DNA of 64,000 bases from Luidia sarsii (GCA_949987565.1 OX465112.1:17714445-17778444), one strand, 5' to 3'; positions 34,485-47,148 are shown, counted from the first letter of the stretch. The notes: generated by a model from the sequence alone, not told the origin. Translations and numbers: made by a program.

Positions 34485-34975
34485 TCCACTGGACTTATTT
34501 TGGTTAACCGAGACGATGGTTACTTTGACCAAAAATAAGTCCAGTGGAAACGGCCCAGTCAAATTTCTCTCGGTTACTTTAACCGAGTCCAATGGTTACT
34601 TTTACCCAGCAACCTCTGCCCAGTAAAAGTGACCAGGTAAGTTTAACCGAGCCGATTAGTCCAGTGGAAACGCACCACTCGGTAAAACGCGACTCGGTAA
34701 AAAAAAACGCATCCGGCTTAAGACGTAACACGTACATGCACTGTGCACAGCGTCTGCTTCGTATCGCGTGCTAAATGTACACACGTACATTGTGTATCCG
34801 GCTGACACTTGACCTTCATGAGCCGTTATATTGCCAGCTCGGTTACTTTAACCATCGTTTCGGTTAAATTTGACCGACTCAAAAGTCCAAGTGGGAACGA
34901 CGGTCAAATTTGACTATTTGAAATTTAACCATCGTCTCGGTTAAATTCTAGTACAGTGGAAACGCGGCTTAAGAG
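34485..34975. repeat. Cluster of foldback repeats with GTCCAGTGGAAACG
   Basis: A hairpin at 34485-34551 has arms TCCACTGGACTTATTTTGGT and its near-complement. The motif GTCCAGTGGAAACG recurs near 34541 and 34658 with variants near 34885 and 34955. Between these are many GGTTACTTTAACC and GGTTAAATTTGACC blocks in both orientations. It looks like nested copies of one small foldback element; exact ends could not be set. Confidence 0.6.
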
Positions 34976-36913
34976 AGACTAGAGAGAGAAAAAGAGAGAG
35001 AGAAGATAGGCAATTGCCGCACGGAGGGTGAAGCAATACAGAGATCAGATTGTCCTCTGGACGGCGATTCGTCGGTAACGAAGATCCAGGTGCGAAGCAG
35101 AAGCACGGGCCACCTTGAAATGCTTTCGCTCACTTTTCTAAATCTGTTACCGCCTTTGGAAAACGAAGCCGATTTCACTATAGAGTATAGTTTCAGTCCA
35201 AATAGCCAGTGGTAAGATATGAAATACCCCCTCCACACACGCACAGACACACCTACATACACAAATCTTTGGATCCATAGGGAATACTAACGCGGATTTC
35301 CGCGTGCTAAAACACTATGTAGGCCTAACGCGATGTAGGCCTAGACGACTAGGCAGTCGAACTTGCGATTGGGGACCTTGAGCACCGGGTGAATTTTGCG
35401 CGGGCCGATGGAACTTGATTGATTGCCTGTTTTCGTCTTGAGTGAGGCCACGGGGGGCGGGACACTTTCTACAACGCGCCGGGGCAACGCGCAGGTGGAC
35501 GGGCGGATGGGCGCGACAGGGCTGTAAACTTGTATAGGGCTAAACCAGGCCACCGTACTCACTGCCTCATCACCAGGGCCAGCGTTAGACAGACTACATC
35601 CACGCGATCGATGGCATCGATCTATACCTCCATCGTCACCCCCCCCTCCCCCTCCCCCCACTTCAAAACAAAACCCTTCGGCAAAAACTTCCACCGGGAA
35701 AAGGGAGGAGAAGGAGAGGAGGAGGAGGAGGAGGAGGAGGAGAGAGGGAGGGGGGACGGGGCGCTACGCCCTGACCGAGTTCTGAAGAACTCCGCTACTT
35801 GGGAAACCGGTCAATTTACCGTGGAAAAAAAAACCAAGAGAAACCACGGAGGAGCGAAATTGTTGACGCCGTCGTTCGTGTCAGTCGGTGCATGGGATCC
35901 TCCGATCCCCCGCGGTCTTGAGCAATCGCCCCTATCTTGGGTCATACGACAAATTGAGCGGAACTAAGCCAGCAGTGTACAGGGACCGGAGGCTGGTTAA
36001 TTTCCCCCGATGACAACCGCTGCACGCTCGGAAGATGCCTTCTTTTTTTGTAAAACGGTTTCACCGAGGCATTCAGTCCCACTGATGGAGACTTGGTCTT
36101 CTGAGGACAGGGCCTGTCCGTGACTATTGGTCAAATAACATATACGATCTTATAGCCAGTAATACTGTGTATATCTAAAACAAACAAAAACAAAAAACAA
36201 AAATCAAGAGGGCAGTGCAAGTCGTCAGAAGGGATTGAGTCGAACTCGAAGTACTCTGACCGTTCTATGCCAAGTTGTGTATCATTGGTGACTCGCCAAG
36301 ACTCGATTTTAATTCGGGAGCGCTTATCGAGAAATTTCAGAGAGGAAACAAATTGAGCCTTGCAGGAGAGCCCAACAACTCGAGGGCTCTTTGTCAATTC
36401 AGAATTCCGTTAGAGTCTAGATTTCAGTTATTATCGAGAATCAATAGTCTCCCCACGTGTAGCTATTGTCGACAGCTGCATGATCGGTTGTCAATATGGC
36501 CCAAGACATTGGTTTTTTATTGGCGTGAGCTGATAATGTCTCCACGGCCGTCAGAAAATCCCGTCTCTAGCTCGGCCGTTTCTATCTGATGGCATGCATG
36601 GAAAAGAACTGGTGTTTCATTAATTCTGAGGAAAGGAAAATTCACACTGCATTTTCAGCTGTTCGGACGAGGGAGACTAAGTCCCAATAACAGCCGCTAT
36701 CAACCGCGGTTTTATGAAGGTGCCTCATCGTTATTTCTTGACATGACGGCATGAAATTGTATTGCAAATGAAGGGTACTTATACACTGGTTTAAACACTC
36801 GGCTTTCCACAATCTACCTTCCGGCAATGTAGTCTCATTTAAATGGAGATTAGTTTTCAAACAAAGCAAGGACAAAGTCCTTGCTGGAAATTTGATGAAT
36901 AGTTTATTTTTTG
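34976..36913. other. No confident gene
   Basis: Mostly unassigned DNA with a GGA-rich patch at 35703-35760. A coding-looking stretch on the minus strand at 35341-35473 is described under findings but not called as a gene. Confidence 0.45.
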
Positions 36914-37105
36914 GAATATGACCGGGACTTGAACCCGAGACATCTGGTGTTGCGTACCAGCGCTCTTACCATCTGAGCTATCCAGCCCTTAGATGGCGGC
37001 CTTCCCAATTATTCAATCTACTGTGGTCTTTGCCGGGATGGGGACGCCAGTCAGAAGCACGCTGTCGTGTATCTCCAGGGATCACGCCCTCGTGTTAATT
37101 CGGAC
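36914..37105 (-). mobile_element. tRNA-like SINE, family D, copy 1
   Basis: On the minus strand GGCTGGATAGCTCAGATGG (A box) is followed by an anticodon-like arm CTGGT..ACCAG and the B box GGGTTCAAGTCC. Upstream of the tRNA-like part on that strand is a body with GGGCGTGATCCCTGGAGATA and GATGGCGGC-type sequence in inverse. The acceptor stem does not pair, so this is not a working tRNA. The copy at 60155-60355 shares body and tRNA-like part in the same order. Confidence 0.8.
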
Positions 37106-38808
37106 GCAAACAAATGGCACTAAGGTGGTAAAATAAGGCGGGCATGGGTGGAGGGGGTGTCGTGGGTGGAGGGGGTGTCGGTGGGTGGAGGGGGTGTCGG
37201 TGGGTAGAGGGGGTGTCGGTGGGTGGGGGTCGGAACGTCCCGTCTGGAATTGTGAGGTGAGATGCACGAATGTGACGGGCTGCTCCCGGGAGAGGAAGAA
37301 TCGGATATACAGCGCACACTCTGCCGTATTACTCTGCCTTTGGGAATAGAGCAGACCAAAATAGGAAGGACACCAAACAAAAATAATCCCTGGCTGTTTG
37401 TGTACCATCGGAAGCGCTTCATCAGACAGAGCGGTCATTAGTAATGCATACCTTCTCTGTAAAAAAAAAACCAATCGGCGCATCTGAGTACGATCGTGAC
37501 AAGCCTAGGGAGATCTCTATTTGCATTACTTAACCCCCCCCCCCCTTCCGTCACCTTGCTCCCTGCGCTTCAATTTCCTGTACGTGTAAGCGGGGATCGG
37601 TTGGGTTTAACCTAATGCGCGCATGCAATTGCTTCGAGGGTATAGGATGCACTTTTGTGGGTTGAGCGTGCCTTCCTCGGCAACGACCAGATTGGGCTGG
37701 ACGGGACCGGCAGGCAGGGCCGCTGATAGCTGGGGGAGGGGGGTGAAGGGAAACGAGGCACAATGATCCCTCAGAGCGCATCGGGCTGCGCCAAATCAAG
37801 TTACGGTCAACGCGTGGACGGTGTCGCACCGAATTCGATTGAGGGTTTTTAGCCAAAGCGCCCGACTGCCGGCGATGAGCGGGCGTTCGGCCATGACGGG
37901 CCTTACCCGATGAAGACAGGGAACCGGACCATTGGGCTGACACCCTACACGGGGTTATGAATAAACATCTCCGAGAAGGGGGAAATTGTGGCCGATGTTA
38001 TTTGCCAAATATTGAAGAGGTTCATTGAGTACGTACAGGATGAAGGGGGGGAATGACAAATAGGACTGAGAATTGTCGTCACCTTTATTTGTTGCATCGA
38101 GCAGCGTAGGCCTAATGCGCACAGCTGCAAGAATGTCAGAATCAACACTTAAGGGAACATCTGACTAATGCATAAGGGGAAGGAAGCAGGCACGCAAATA
38201 CTAGTTACCAACGAAGCGAGGATATGTCAGGAAACCAAGCGGCAAGTGGACAGAGGTGGCAGTTCTCCAAGGCTCACGCGTATCTACCCGGGAGTACCCC
38301 GGGGGTGATTGCGCCCTCTAGGGGCAGTTCTTGGTAGCCCCCAAAAAAGGTTCAACCGACCTTTGGAAACGCTGTAGTTGACGTGGTTCAGAGGATGCGA
38401 CACTCAGTAATGCGTGGCTAGCCCGTTGTAGCATGCTGCGATGGGCCTAGAAGTATCTACTTGGCACTGCCAACCAATATGATGTCGTGTTCACGAGGGA
38501 GCACGAGGTCGATTAATTGATTAAAGATATTAATATGATTTTCATTTTCATTTTATACAGGTGGTAGACCACCTCTTATGCTGTTAGTACAGTATCGAGG
38601 TTTATGTTAAAGAGGTCTATTATCACGTTGAAAGGGAATTCAATCGATAGTACGTCGTGTTGCCGCTCAGTCTTTCGTATATAATAACCATAACAAGGTG
38701 TGCCGTAGACTGGATCTATAGTCTCTCGTCTCTCGTACACTTCGTATTTAAGTATACCAAAGGATTTTTGGGTGGTTCACATCGTTCTACCTTCATGGCG
38801 TTGTAAAA
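37106..38808. other. No gene recognised
   Basis: Apart from a short minisatellite at 37144-37230 and a C-run near 37532-37543, nothing is recognisable. Confidence 0.5.
37144..37230. repeat. 19-bp minisatellite GGGTGGAGGGGGTGTCGGT
   Basis: About four and a half units with one shortened unit (GTCGT) and one A for G change. Reverse-strand frames repeat TPSTHRHPLHP-like peptides because of it. Confidence 0.93.
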
Positions 38809-39059
38809 TGTGACCCGGCACAGCACAATGAGGAATATCCCACCAAAACACTTTTCGAGTAAACAACGCCTAAAGTCAAAGTATCTTCTCAATTCGATTA
38901 AAAATAAATTTTTATTTGTTTGGATATGTTCGGAAAGTTAATGTATTGGAGGAAATTTGGATATCATTTTAAAGCTAATGGGACAGTCTTTCACATCATT
39001 AGAAAATCTCAAAATCTCAAAAGTAGGGGTTATTCCTCATTATGATGTACCGGGTCACA
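38809..39059 (-). mobile_element. MITE family A, copy 5 (internally deleted)
   Basis: 251 bp, inverted orientation, left end TGTGACCCGGCACAGCACAA and right end GTACCGGGTCACA. It lacks the central part, as in the copy at 8181, and is nearly the same length. The two may therefore descend from one deleted source rather than two separate deletions. Confidence 0.93.
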
Positions 39060-42000
39060 AATGTTCTCAAGTTTGGTATGAATCAGCGGGTCGGTGACTT
39101 AACGGCGATTGTGCCCATGTGCGTAAACCGACTCTGCTGTGTGGCATTGAATTACCGGACGGGGAAAGACGGATATGGCATGAGCCGGCAGATGAGATTT
39201 CTGGAAAGTAATTGATAGCAGTCTCCGTGTAATTGCTTATATCAGACATTGATTCAGTATAATGAGGTTTCCGGACGGGAGATTGCATAGAGAACGGACT
39301 ATTACATTTTGAATTATGTCCACGTTTAAAAAAAAATGTAACGATTTTCGCAGAGTGTATAAGTATAACATGTGCGCCCAAACTGTCATGATTATGCAAA
39401 AGATTGAATCCCGAGGAAAGGTGGGTTGTAATAAAGCTTGTACGCTCCTGTCACCACCAAAAATGCTTGTATCGGCTGAGCTGGTTTATGAAATCGCCCC
39501 GAAAGGTCTTTGACTCATATTGGGAAGCGAGGAGGGGAGAGGGGAGAAGGGGGGATAGGAGGAAGCTGCCCGCAGGGACGGACATGCAATGGCGGGCATG
39601 TGCCGCCTTAATTGTCCGAACATCGCCCGGCAAGCTCGGCGGGGTGGAAGGAGAGGAGGGGCGGTGCAAATAGCTGACAGGGCCGCGGCCGGGCGATCCC
39701 GGACGGGAATCAACCCACACCGTGTAATCAAAAAGGACAGCAGAGAGCAGCGAATGAGTCCTCCCTCGATAGCTAGGCGGCGGGGCTTATAGTGCTTGAC
39801 GCGCTGGCAGGTAATACCGACCGACGGACTTAGATTCCCCGGGACAGGGACCAGCCAAAGCCGTCGGGAGAGGGGGGGGGAAGGGGTTGAATAAGAGGGA
39901 CATGTCGGACGGTCGACAGCGCACAAGCCGCGCCCGATCAGTTACGGCAGATCGGGCGCCAACAGTTTGCGCAGACTCGCGTAAAATCGACGATTCGAGG
40001 GTAAAAGATCTTGCCTCTGTATCTTCTTGCATGTCGATGGATTTACACCAACCTCTCACGAAGCAATTAGGCACTATGTGACCTCTACTGACTTGATTTT
40101 CATTCTTGATAAACCATTTTCTATTTTTTTTGCCTGACAAGCTTAGAACACGTTTTGGTTCGCGATGGTATTCCCTGCTAAATTGTTTTCGGTATTTCAT
40201 ACACAACGATTATTATGTGATATGGTTGCATCAGGGGAACAGTTTCAGATGGAGTAATTGATGGATTCATCCTGACAGAAGAGAGGAAACGGTAAATCCG
40301 CTCTGATGGGATCTCCAGCATTAATCCGTGCTATATTATAACCGCTTATGAGGTAACGGTAACCCGTTCTCGGGCTAATTTTACTTCCATCTGTTCCTTT
40401 TCCTTTTCCTTTTAAATTAAGATGGGAAAGCCATCCATCACACCAAAGTCTGATGGATCACTCAGACAATAATTGAGAGCGCTCAAATCGAAGCCGGTAT
40501 ACCTCTTCCCTTCCCCCACTCCGCCCGTCTTGTATGTTCCCCGCCCGACCACGCCCTCGATATTACTGGCATCCGGGGCCCCCGTGTGACGTCACACTTA
40601 CTTCTATCGACGCGCGGAGCAATGTCAGCGAGCGTTCACCCGCATAGACGTAATTACGCCGCCGTAATGCGCATATTTTCCGTGCGCGCTCAAACTGTGT
40701 TTACATAATTGCCTAGCACCGCGATGCAACAGTTATGAAATTCCAAAGCATCAGAGCATCCCTTTGGGCCACGCTTACGCGGACCTGTGCTTTTGGTTTC
40801 ATGAATACGTAAGCCGCCTCGACAGCGGAGCCTGTCCGTCTTAAAAAAAAAAAAAAAAAAAAAACAGAGTAAGAGGAACGGTGCGATGAAAAATTTACGG
40901 CCTAACGGAAATAGGGTAATGGCCAAACAGCGATGCCTGAATGAGCGGATGTAAGAGAGCACGATTGACCGGCAGACTTACAGGCATCGCCCCCAGGGAG
41001 GATTTGACCGCACGGAGTCGGTGACTTTACGGACTTGGCGGAGTGTGATCGTGTATAAACCACGTCCAGGCTGGGGCAAGGTTGGCCGGGCGTATGGTAC
41101 CGTTTGATGAATTGCCAGCTCCGCGGGGGAAATAGACATAGTTTGGCAAAGCAGCCACCAACGATGCTAATTCTTCTCAGGGATGCAATAAATAGTCAAT
41201 TTCTGAACATCCGCTTCTGGTCATTTCCACTTAGGCCCTACACCTACGTCGATTAACCACTTAACACCGGGACCTCCGAATCCGGAGCTCCATTGGCTTG
41301 ACTATGCGACGGGGCCGTACGAATCCGGGCACCACTATTGTCCACATTCTAAACAAGGACTCTTTTTAGCTTAGAACAAAGCAATACGAATCAGTACAAA
41401 GACCCTTTTTGACGCAATTTGACACATGAATTGCAAGATTAGCAGCAGTAATAATTGTGCAATTGTGGGACTTTTACTGTGGAGGATCGAGGGATACCGC
41501 GCTGCAGCTGAAAGCACGCGGGGACATAAATATCAGGTTTGCCATGAGTTGGCCTTTGCAGCCCAAATAATACAGGTATTCACATGCTCCTGAAATTGCA
41601 CGAGGATTACATTCGGAACAATTTAACGTGCGGTATGTTTCTTGGTAGTAGTGCCAGAGTTTTGCAATTTCATCAATACATTTTTTTTCGTCAATAATTT
41701 TGGTATAATGTTTGATGAAAAATCACCAAAACTGCACCGCAGAATAAACGTTGACACAGAAAGATAAAAGGTCACCATTCAACTCGGAAGGGTCTGAAAA
41801 TGAGATACGAATTGAAAGAGATGGAGAGTGAAGAGCTGGCACCATCCGAGGTGGGTTGGAGCTTCGATTGAAACTGGTCGTAGGTCGCCAAAAAGTGAGT
41901 GGATGAGAGAGAGTTCTGATGCAAGTAGCATCGAGTTAATGAAAACGGACAGGCTTCAGCCTTGACGAGAATACCGGAGCTGTGAAGTTCAAACACCGGC

Positions 42001-42969
42001 GATGGTCCAGCTACCCCCTGCTCCACACACACACAAAAAGAATTAATTAAAACAAGCCCAGCCCCTGCTAATGTTGTAGAGAGAAAGTCGGCAGATGGGG
42101 TTGGCGAGTTGACCGCATCGCACCGCGGCGCGCCGGTCCAGTTGTTGGCAACTCGGAGGCGCCGGGCGGTATCCCTTCTCGGGCACGCGTCAGAAAGGTG
42201 TGAGATTCAATAACGGTCGAAAAAAACAACAACAACCACACAACAACCAAATTCAAGCTCCACTCCTGTTGTAGACAAAAGCACAGGGAGGGGAAGCTCC
42301 TTCCTTCTACGAAGAGTATAGAGTACACTTTGAAGGCTTCTTCGTTCACCGGGTTGTTGAGTAAACAGATGCAACCTCTCTTTAAACGATGTCGATATAT
42401 CACTCCGCGGTCGGTGCTGATGATAGCCGCGTGTAGATGGTGTGTATAGGTTGAGGCGTGAAGCAATTGCAAGCGGATTGAAAGTAACCTTAGCCCCGGC
42501 TGACGAAGCAGGACGGCCGCGGCAGATGCACATTTTTTGTTGGGGTATTTGTCATTTATCATCCTCGCTGTTTCCTCCCCCGGGAGTTGACGAGACGCGA
42601 GGAGTTCACGCAGAAAAGACGGACTGCCTGCGACGTGGATCAATCGCAATGAAGGAAGACGGGAAGGTGGGGGGGGGATGGCGACGGAGATAAACCAAAA
42701 AGAATATTAACTTGCGCCGGCAAATTGCGAGCGACTTTGCGTCGCTGGTTCAGGCGATAATCTCAGCGGCCTCGTTTGCGGGCGTTTTTTTTAACATCAC
42801 TCACCCGACAGGCGTGAGCCGTCATAAGAAAGAATAGCCGAATTATACGGCGCACTTTCTCTTAACGACGCCTTCAAAACCCTCGTTGCAGGATGCGCTG
42901 ACAAGTACAAAAAACAATCAGATTTGCGGCCGGCTACCCCTGACCTGGCAATGCCCTTTCAATCATATA
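39060..42969. other. About 3.9 kb without a recognised gene
   Basis: Frames up to 193 codons (42068-42649, minus) were inspected. They lack domains, contain improbable residue mixtures and overlap other frames. An A-run lies at 40842-40863. No RNA gene or transposon end was recognised. Confidence 0.5.
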
Positions 42970-43407
42970 TGTGACCCGGCACAGTGACATGAGGAATATC
43001 CCACCAAAACACTTTTCGAGTAAACAACGCCTGAAGTCAAAGTATCTTCTCAATTCGATAAAAAAAAATTTTTTTTTTGTATTTTCGGAAATTTCATGTA
43101 TTGGAGGATATTATGTCCAAAGGATTTTTCAGAAATCCGTCTCTAAATGTTGAGTGTTTATGTACTGTTTTCATGAAAATGTAAAGTTCCTGCCTTTTTG
43201 AATGGCCGCTTTCGAGGAGTTAGAATGGTGCTGCTATATTGTGTCTGGTACCAAATGAACGAGCGAAGTCCCCTAGTACTATTTACAACAAAGTTCACAA
43301 GGAAATAATTTTGATATCATTTGAAAGCTAATATTCTTTCACACCATTAGAAAATCTCAAAATCTCAAAAGTGGGGGTTATTCCTCATTATGCTGTGCCG
43401 GGTCACA
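42970..43407 (-). mobile_element. MITE family A, copy 6 (438 bp)
   Basis: Left end TGTGACCCGGCACAGTGACA, right end ATGCTGTGCCGGGTCACA, flanked by TATA on the left and TATA on the right. A small deletion removes part of the stretch preceding GTGTTTATGTACTG. Otherwise it matches the full-length copies. Confidence 0.95.
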
Positions 43408-44167
43408 TATAGGCACGACCAGCTCGTCGGATATTAAAATGCTCAAACCCAAAAATTAATATAATTATTAACGAAACTGTACCCAGAAACAGAAACTGTA
43501 TACCCTCAAAAGTCAATGGCAATCAAATCAGCTTTACTAAAATGGAAAAATAAAATCAAACTATTAGGCCTAATGAAATTATTAGTGAAGTCAGTGCATG
43601 GAGTCGATGTAAGATTCAAATTTCTTCTGAGATAACTGTACCCCAAAGTCAATGGCAACAAAATCAGCAAAATCAAAATAATATATAAATTAAATCTAAT
43701 GAAATTATTATCAATGTCAGTGCATAGTATCGATGTACATTTTCCTCGAAGAAAACATTATGATAATAGAGTAGGCTATGCCTTATGAGAATAAATTGCC
43801 TATTGTTCATGTTTATTGTGAGACACAGCTTGTTTATTTCAGTCCTCTGTTCAGTGTGTCGGCTGCTTGTTTCGGGGATCTAAGCAGGAGGGAGGAGTGA
43901 AGCTCTTTTCCATGCACGTATCGGCCCGCAATTCTGTCCCGGCCGGGGAGCGGGGTATCCCTCCCCCGGCTCGGTGGAGGTTCACCCGGGGCAAGGCGTC
44001 GCTGGGAAGTCCGGTCTCAGCCGGGAGGGGCCGGGGGAATGATAACGAATGGGCACATTTTCTTTATAACTCAGGCGGTGAGGTGTCGAATTTGGACGGC
44101 CACGCAATTTAGCTTGTGTGTATGCGTGGGCAGGGCTTGCGTGGGCTATGGGATGCAACGGGAAGCG
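43408..44167. other. AT-rich, no gene recognised
   Basis: Two related blocks, GTCAATGGCAATCAAATCAG near 43514 and GTCAATGGCAACAAAATCAG near 43638, each followed by AAAATTA-type sequence and a GTCAGTGCATR-GTCGATGTA block, show a local direct duplication of about 125 bases. Nothing else is recognisable. Confidence 0.5.
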
Positions 44168-44462
44168 TATATTTTTTTTTTACACCGCAGCCATGGGTTT
44201 TTCGCTGTATTCGTGCAAATACGCGCTTGAAAGGAGACCACATGCAGTGCTGCGTTACGAGATCAGTCAGTTGGGATTTCTTGAGCAGGGGCGGAATGTG
44301 ACCGGCTGTTGTCGTAGCTGTAGTTTGACATAAACAAGTAAGATGTCTTGTTAATTGCAAAATTCTAGCTGCACTGGGTGATCTTGTAACGCAGGGCTAG
44401 TCTCTTTTCAAGCGCGGATTTCCACGAATACAGCGAAAAACCCATGGCTGCGGTGTAAAATA
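44168..44462. repeat. Inverted repeat with about 110-base arms
   Basis: The left arm contains ACACCGCAGCCATGGGTTTT, TCGCTGTATTCGTG, GCGCTTGAAA and CTGCGTTACGAGATCA. The right arm, read on the minus strand, contains the same blocks in the same order, with a few substitutions and small gaps. The spacer is about 75 bases. It is either a foldback element or two oppositely oriented copies of one repeat. Confidence 0.85.
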
Positions 44463-44609
44463 ATAAACCACGCCAACGGGAAGGGCTGGACTGAATGACT
44501 GACCCTCTATAAAGCCATGCCAGCCGAACCGTGAAAGTCGATAGTCTGGAGCCGGGCAAGCCACGGCAGTCGATAGCTGACGACGACCTGATTATGGCTT
44601 GGCACCGCC

Positions 44610-45092
44610 GTAACCCTGCTGACTCCAACAGAAGCCAACAAATTTTGGGGCCTGTTGTCCTCCGTTGGGATCAGCAGTGTACAGTACTAAACAAATGTGT
44701 TGAGGATTGTTGGGGTCAGCATGGTTGTCTAGCCTGGCAGCCACACAATGAAGATATTCAAAAAAATATATAGAAAAGTCCAAAAACAAAGGGCCTAAAG
44801 GGAAAGACCCAAAAGAAAATGCCCAAGAGAAAAGGCTCAAGAGAAAAGGCACAAATAAAAAAGTCCCAAAAGAAAAGGCCTAACAATATTGTCTGTTACT
44901 TGAGTGTTAGTCTTTGTTGGGATCAACACTGTACAAAACAGTTGGAGTTTGTTGGGCCTGGCATTGTATGCAAAGTTACTGCAATATTACCATAATTGCA
45001 GGACCCTGCTGAACCCAACAGTATCCACTGTTGGGATCAGCAGGCTTTACACTTTCATGCTTGTTGGGTACTGTTGGGATCAGCGGAATAGT
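44610..45092. repeat. Foldback region with GTTGGGATCAGCAG ends
   Basis: The left end reads CTGCTGACTCCAACAGAAGC and the right end CTGTTGGGATCAGCGG. The motif TGTTGGGATCARCA occurs at least four times inside, once as a tight palindrome near 45006-45040. The middle (44772-44885) is a degenerate tandem repeat of AAGAGAAAAGGC-like units. No target duplication was identified. Confidence 0.55.
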
Positions 45093-46508
45093 GTTAGACC
45101 TGGGGACTAAACACACCGTAGACGTTCATGGTTACGGACCGGCGATGCTGCAGAGGTCTTTAGACTTTGAGTGAGCCCAAACCATGCGCGTAGTAAACAC
45201 ACACATGTCCTAAGATAGCGTAGGTAATGAGGCATCTACTCCAAAAGTCATTTTCGAGTAAGCGGCATCGAAAATCAAAGTATTGTCAAAATTTCAAAAT
45301 TTTTTATTTTTTTTTTGCATTTTCGGAAATCACGGTCGTCGCGCGGTTTGCATGACCTCGAACTTTAGAAACCACTTCTTTTTTTTCGTGAAAAGAGTTT
45401 CGGTGACTATACGTGCTGTCTCGTCGTATTTCTCGCGTCGTAACTTTGGGCTTCAGCAATATGTATGGAAATGACTTTGATGTCAAAAAGCCCGAGAAGT
45501 CCCAAGTTGCGACCTGCACGTCTTTGTATCCGATGGGCGGGGACGAACTGAGCATCCGTAGGCCCTATACAATCGTATTCAGTCAGACTGAGACTGAGCC
45601 GAAAACTGGCCATTTTCGGGACATGTATACCAAGGCTTGGGGTTGTTCGGGTCACGGCAAACCATGGAAGTCATACTGACGTGGAACTATGTCTCTTGTG
45701 ACGCCACAAAAGTCCACCGTTTGGTTTCGACAAATAAAAAGAACTACAACCTTCTGGATAGGTCAGAACCTTTAGGCTATAGGTCCAGCCATAGATGCCT
45801 ATATGATGTACCTTCGGGCCCACTAAAAGCCACTAAGACTTAGGTGAGCTGATTCGAGACTGACGAACGCACAGATGCCGTCAAGCATTGGGATTCACTA
45901 AGCCACACGCTTAGGTCGATACTGCAGAGGGAGAGCACTGGCAACAGTGAAAGGGTGTCGGGTGTCAGACCAGCGACCTCTCCAAGTCAGGATGGCCAAC
46001 GGTGATCGAAGAGAGAGAGAGAGCAGTGATGAAGAAGATACCTCGGAGACTCCCTTGATGGGGATGAGAGAGAGGGGGGAGGAGAGAGTGAAATGCGGCC
46101 AGAGTGGATTCAACAATGCGGCCCGCCGCGGGGTGAAATCGGCGAAGCACGTGGGCGAAATACGCGAGGTTGACGGCTGCTGTGCAGCTTCGATCTTTAC
46201 CTCGCAGGGGCCAGAAACGGGACCGTCCCGGAGTATCATCTGCGCGAAAAAAAGGCAAGGTGGGGCATGGCAGGGGAGAGACAGGACGGGGGTGTTTAGA
46301 GGTGAGTGTATCCATGCTTGATCCTGTTAAAAGGCGCCTTAATCGAGGATAATCCCATAGGTCATGAAGGTAGCAGTCCCCCCCCCCAAAAAAAAGCTTC
46401 AAGGCTGGCCATTACGAATCGGCAACGTCCTCTTTGGAAAAAAGGGAATCAGGAAAGCGCATTCCACAAACAACGTCAAATGCCAGACGAATGGCTGCTT
46501 ATCATTAG
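45093..46508. other. No gene recognised
   Basis: Includes the C10-A8 run at 46378-46395. Open frames up to 145 codons overlap on both strands and have no family features. Confidence 0.5.
46378..46395. repeat. C10-A8 compound homopolymer
   Basis: Ten C followed directly by eight A, the complement-strand equivalent of the T-to-G junctions. Confidence 0.9.
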
Positions 46509-46882
46509 TCGTGACTCGGACTCGAGTACGACTCCGGAGACCGAGTGCGACTAGGCTGTAGAGTCCGAGTACGACTCCGGAGTCCGAGTACGACTCCGGA
46601 GTCCGAGTACGACTCCGGAGTCCGAGTACGACTAGGCTGTAGAGTCCGAGTATGACTCCGGAGTCCGATGACGACTCTAGAGTCCGAGTACGACTCCGGA
46701 GTCCGATGACGACTCTAGAGTCCGAGTACGACTCCGGAATCCGATGACGACTCTAGAGTCCGAGTACGACTCCGGAGTCTGAATACGACTATAGCTGTAG
46801 AGTCCGAGTACGATTCAAGAGTCCGAGTACGACTAGGCTGTAGAGTCCGAGTACGACTCTAGAGTCCGAGTTATGAGGACGA
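46509..46882. repeat. 19-bp palindromic minisatellite
   Basis: The unit GAGTCCGAGTACGACTCCG repeats perfectly from about 46561 and imperfectly across the interval. Junctions create the palindromes GACTCCGGAGTC and GACTCTAGAGTC again and again. Longer variants carry TAGGCTGTA inserted before GAGTCC. Contains many CpG. Confidence 0.95.
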
Positions 46883-46978
46883 ATGAGACTGACTCGAAGC
46901 CTGCAGACTCGATTTATATCAAAATCGTATTATATCTATGAAACAGCGCGGTACCCGCCGCTATAGATTAAAATCCAA

Positions 46979-47148
46979 CACGACCTCGACCACAGTCCAG
47001 CGGTCAAGACGTGTACTTAGAAAGCAGGAGTCGCGGGTTCGAATCTCGCCCAAGCTGCCTGAATGTTTTTGTTATTCTGCAGACAATTCGGGCAATGCAC
47101 TGACCACTCAGTCCTACTTACGTTGAGTAGGGTAACCCCTCATTAAAG
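46979..47148 (+). mobile_element. tRNA-derived SINE, family E, copy 2
   Basis: The A-box-like GTCCAGCGGTCAAGACG is followed by GGGTTCGAATCTCGCCCAAG (B box and 3' side), then a body ending in GAGTAGGGTAACCCCTCATT. It matches the minus-strand copy at 13061-13230 in order and spacing. Not a functional tRNA: the anticodon arm is irregular. Confidence 0.82.

Noticed and set aside
36918..36990. A tRNA gene on the minus strand with a GCA anticodon
   Set aside because: Good A and B boxes and an anticodon-like stem, but the acceptor stem does not pair and position 33 is C; a second diverged copy shows it is part of a SINE.
42068..42649. 193-codon minus-strand frame
   Set aside because: Overlaps other open frames, no recognisable motif and no start or splice context of note.
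46985..47055. A tRNA gene on the + strand
   Set aside because: B box is good but the anticodon arm is irregular and the same body follows it in an inverted copy at 13061, so it is a SINE.
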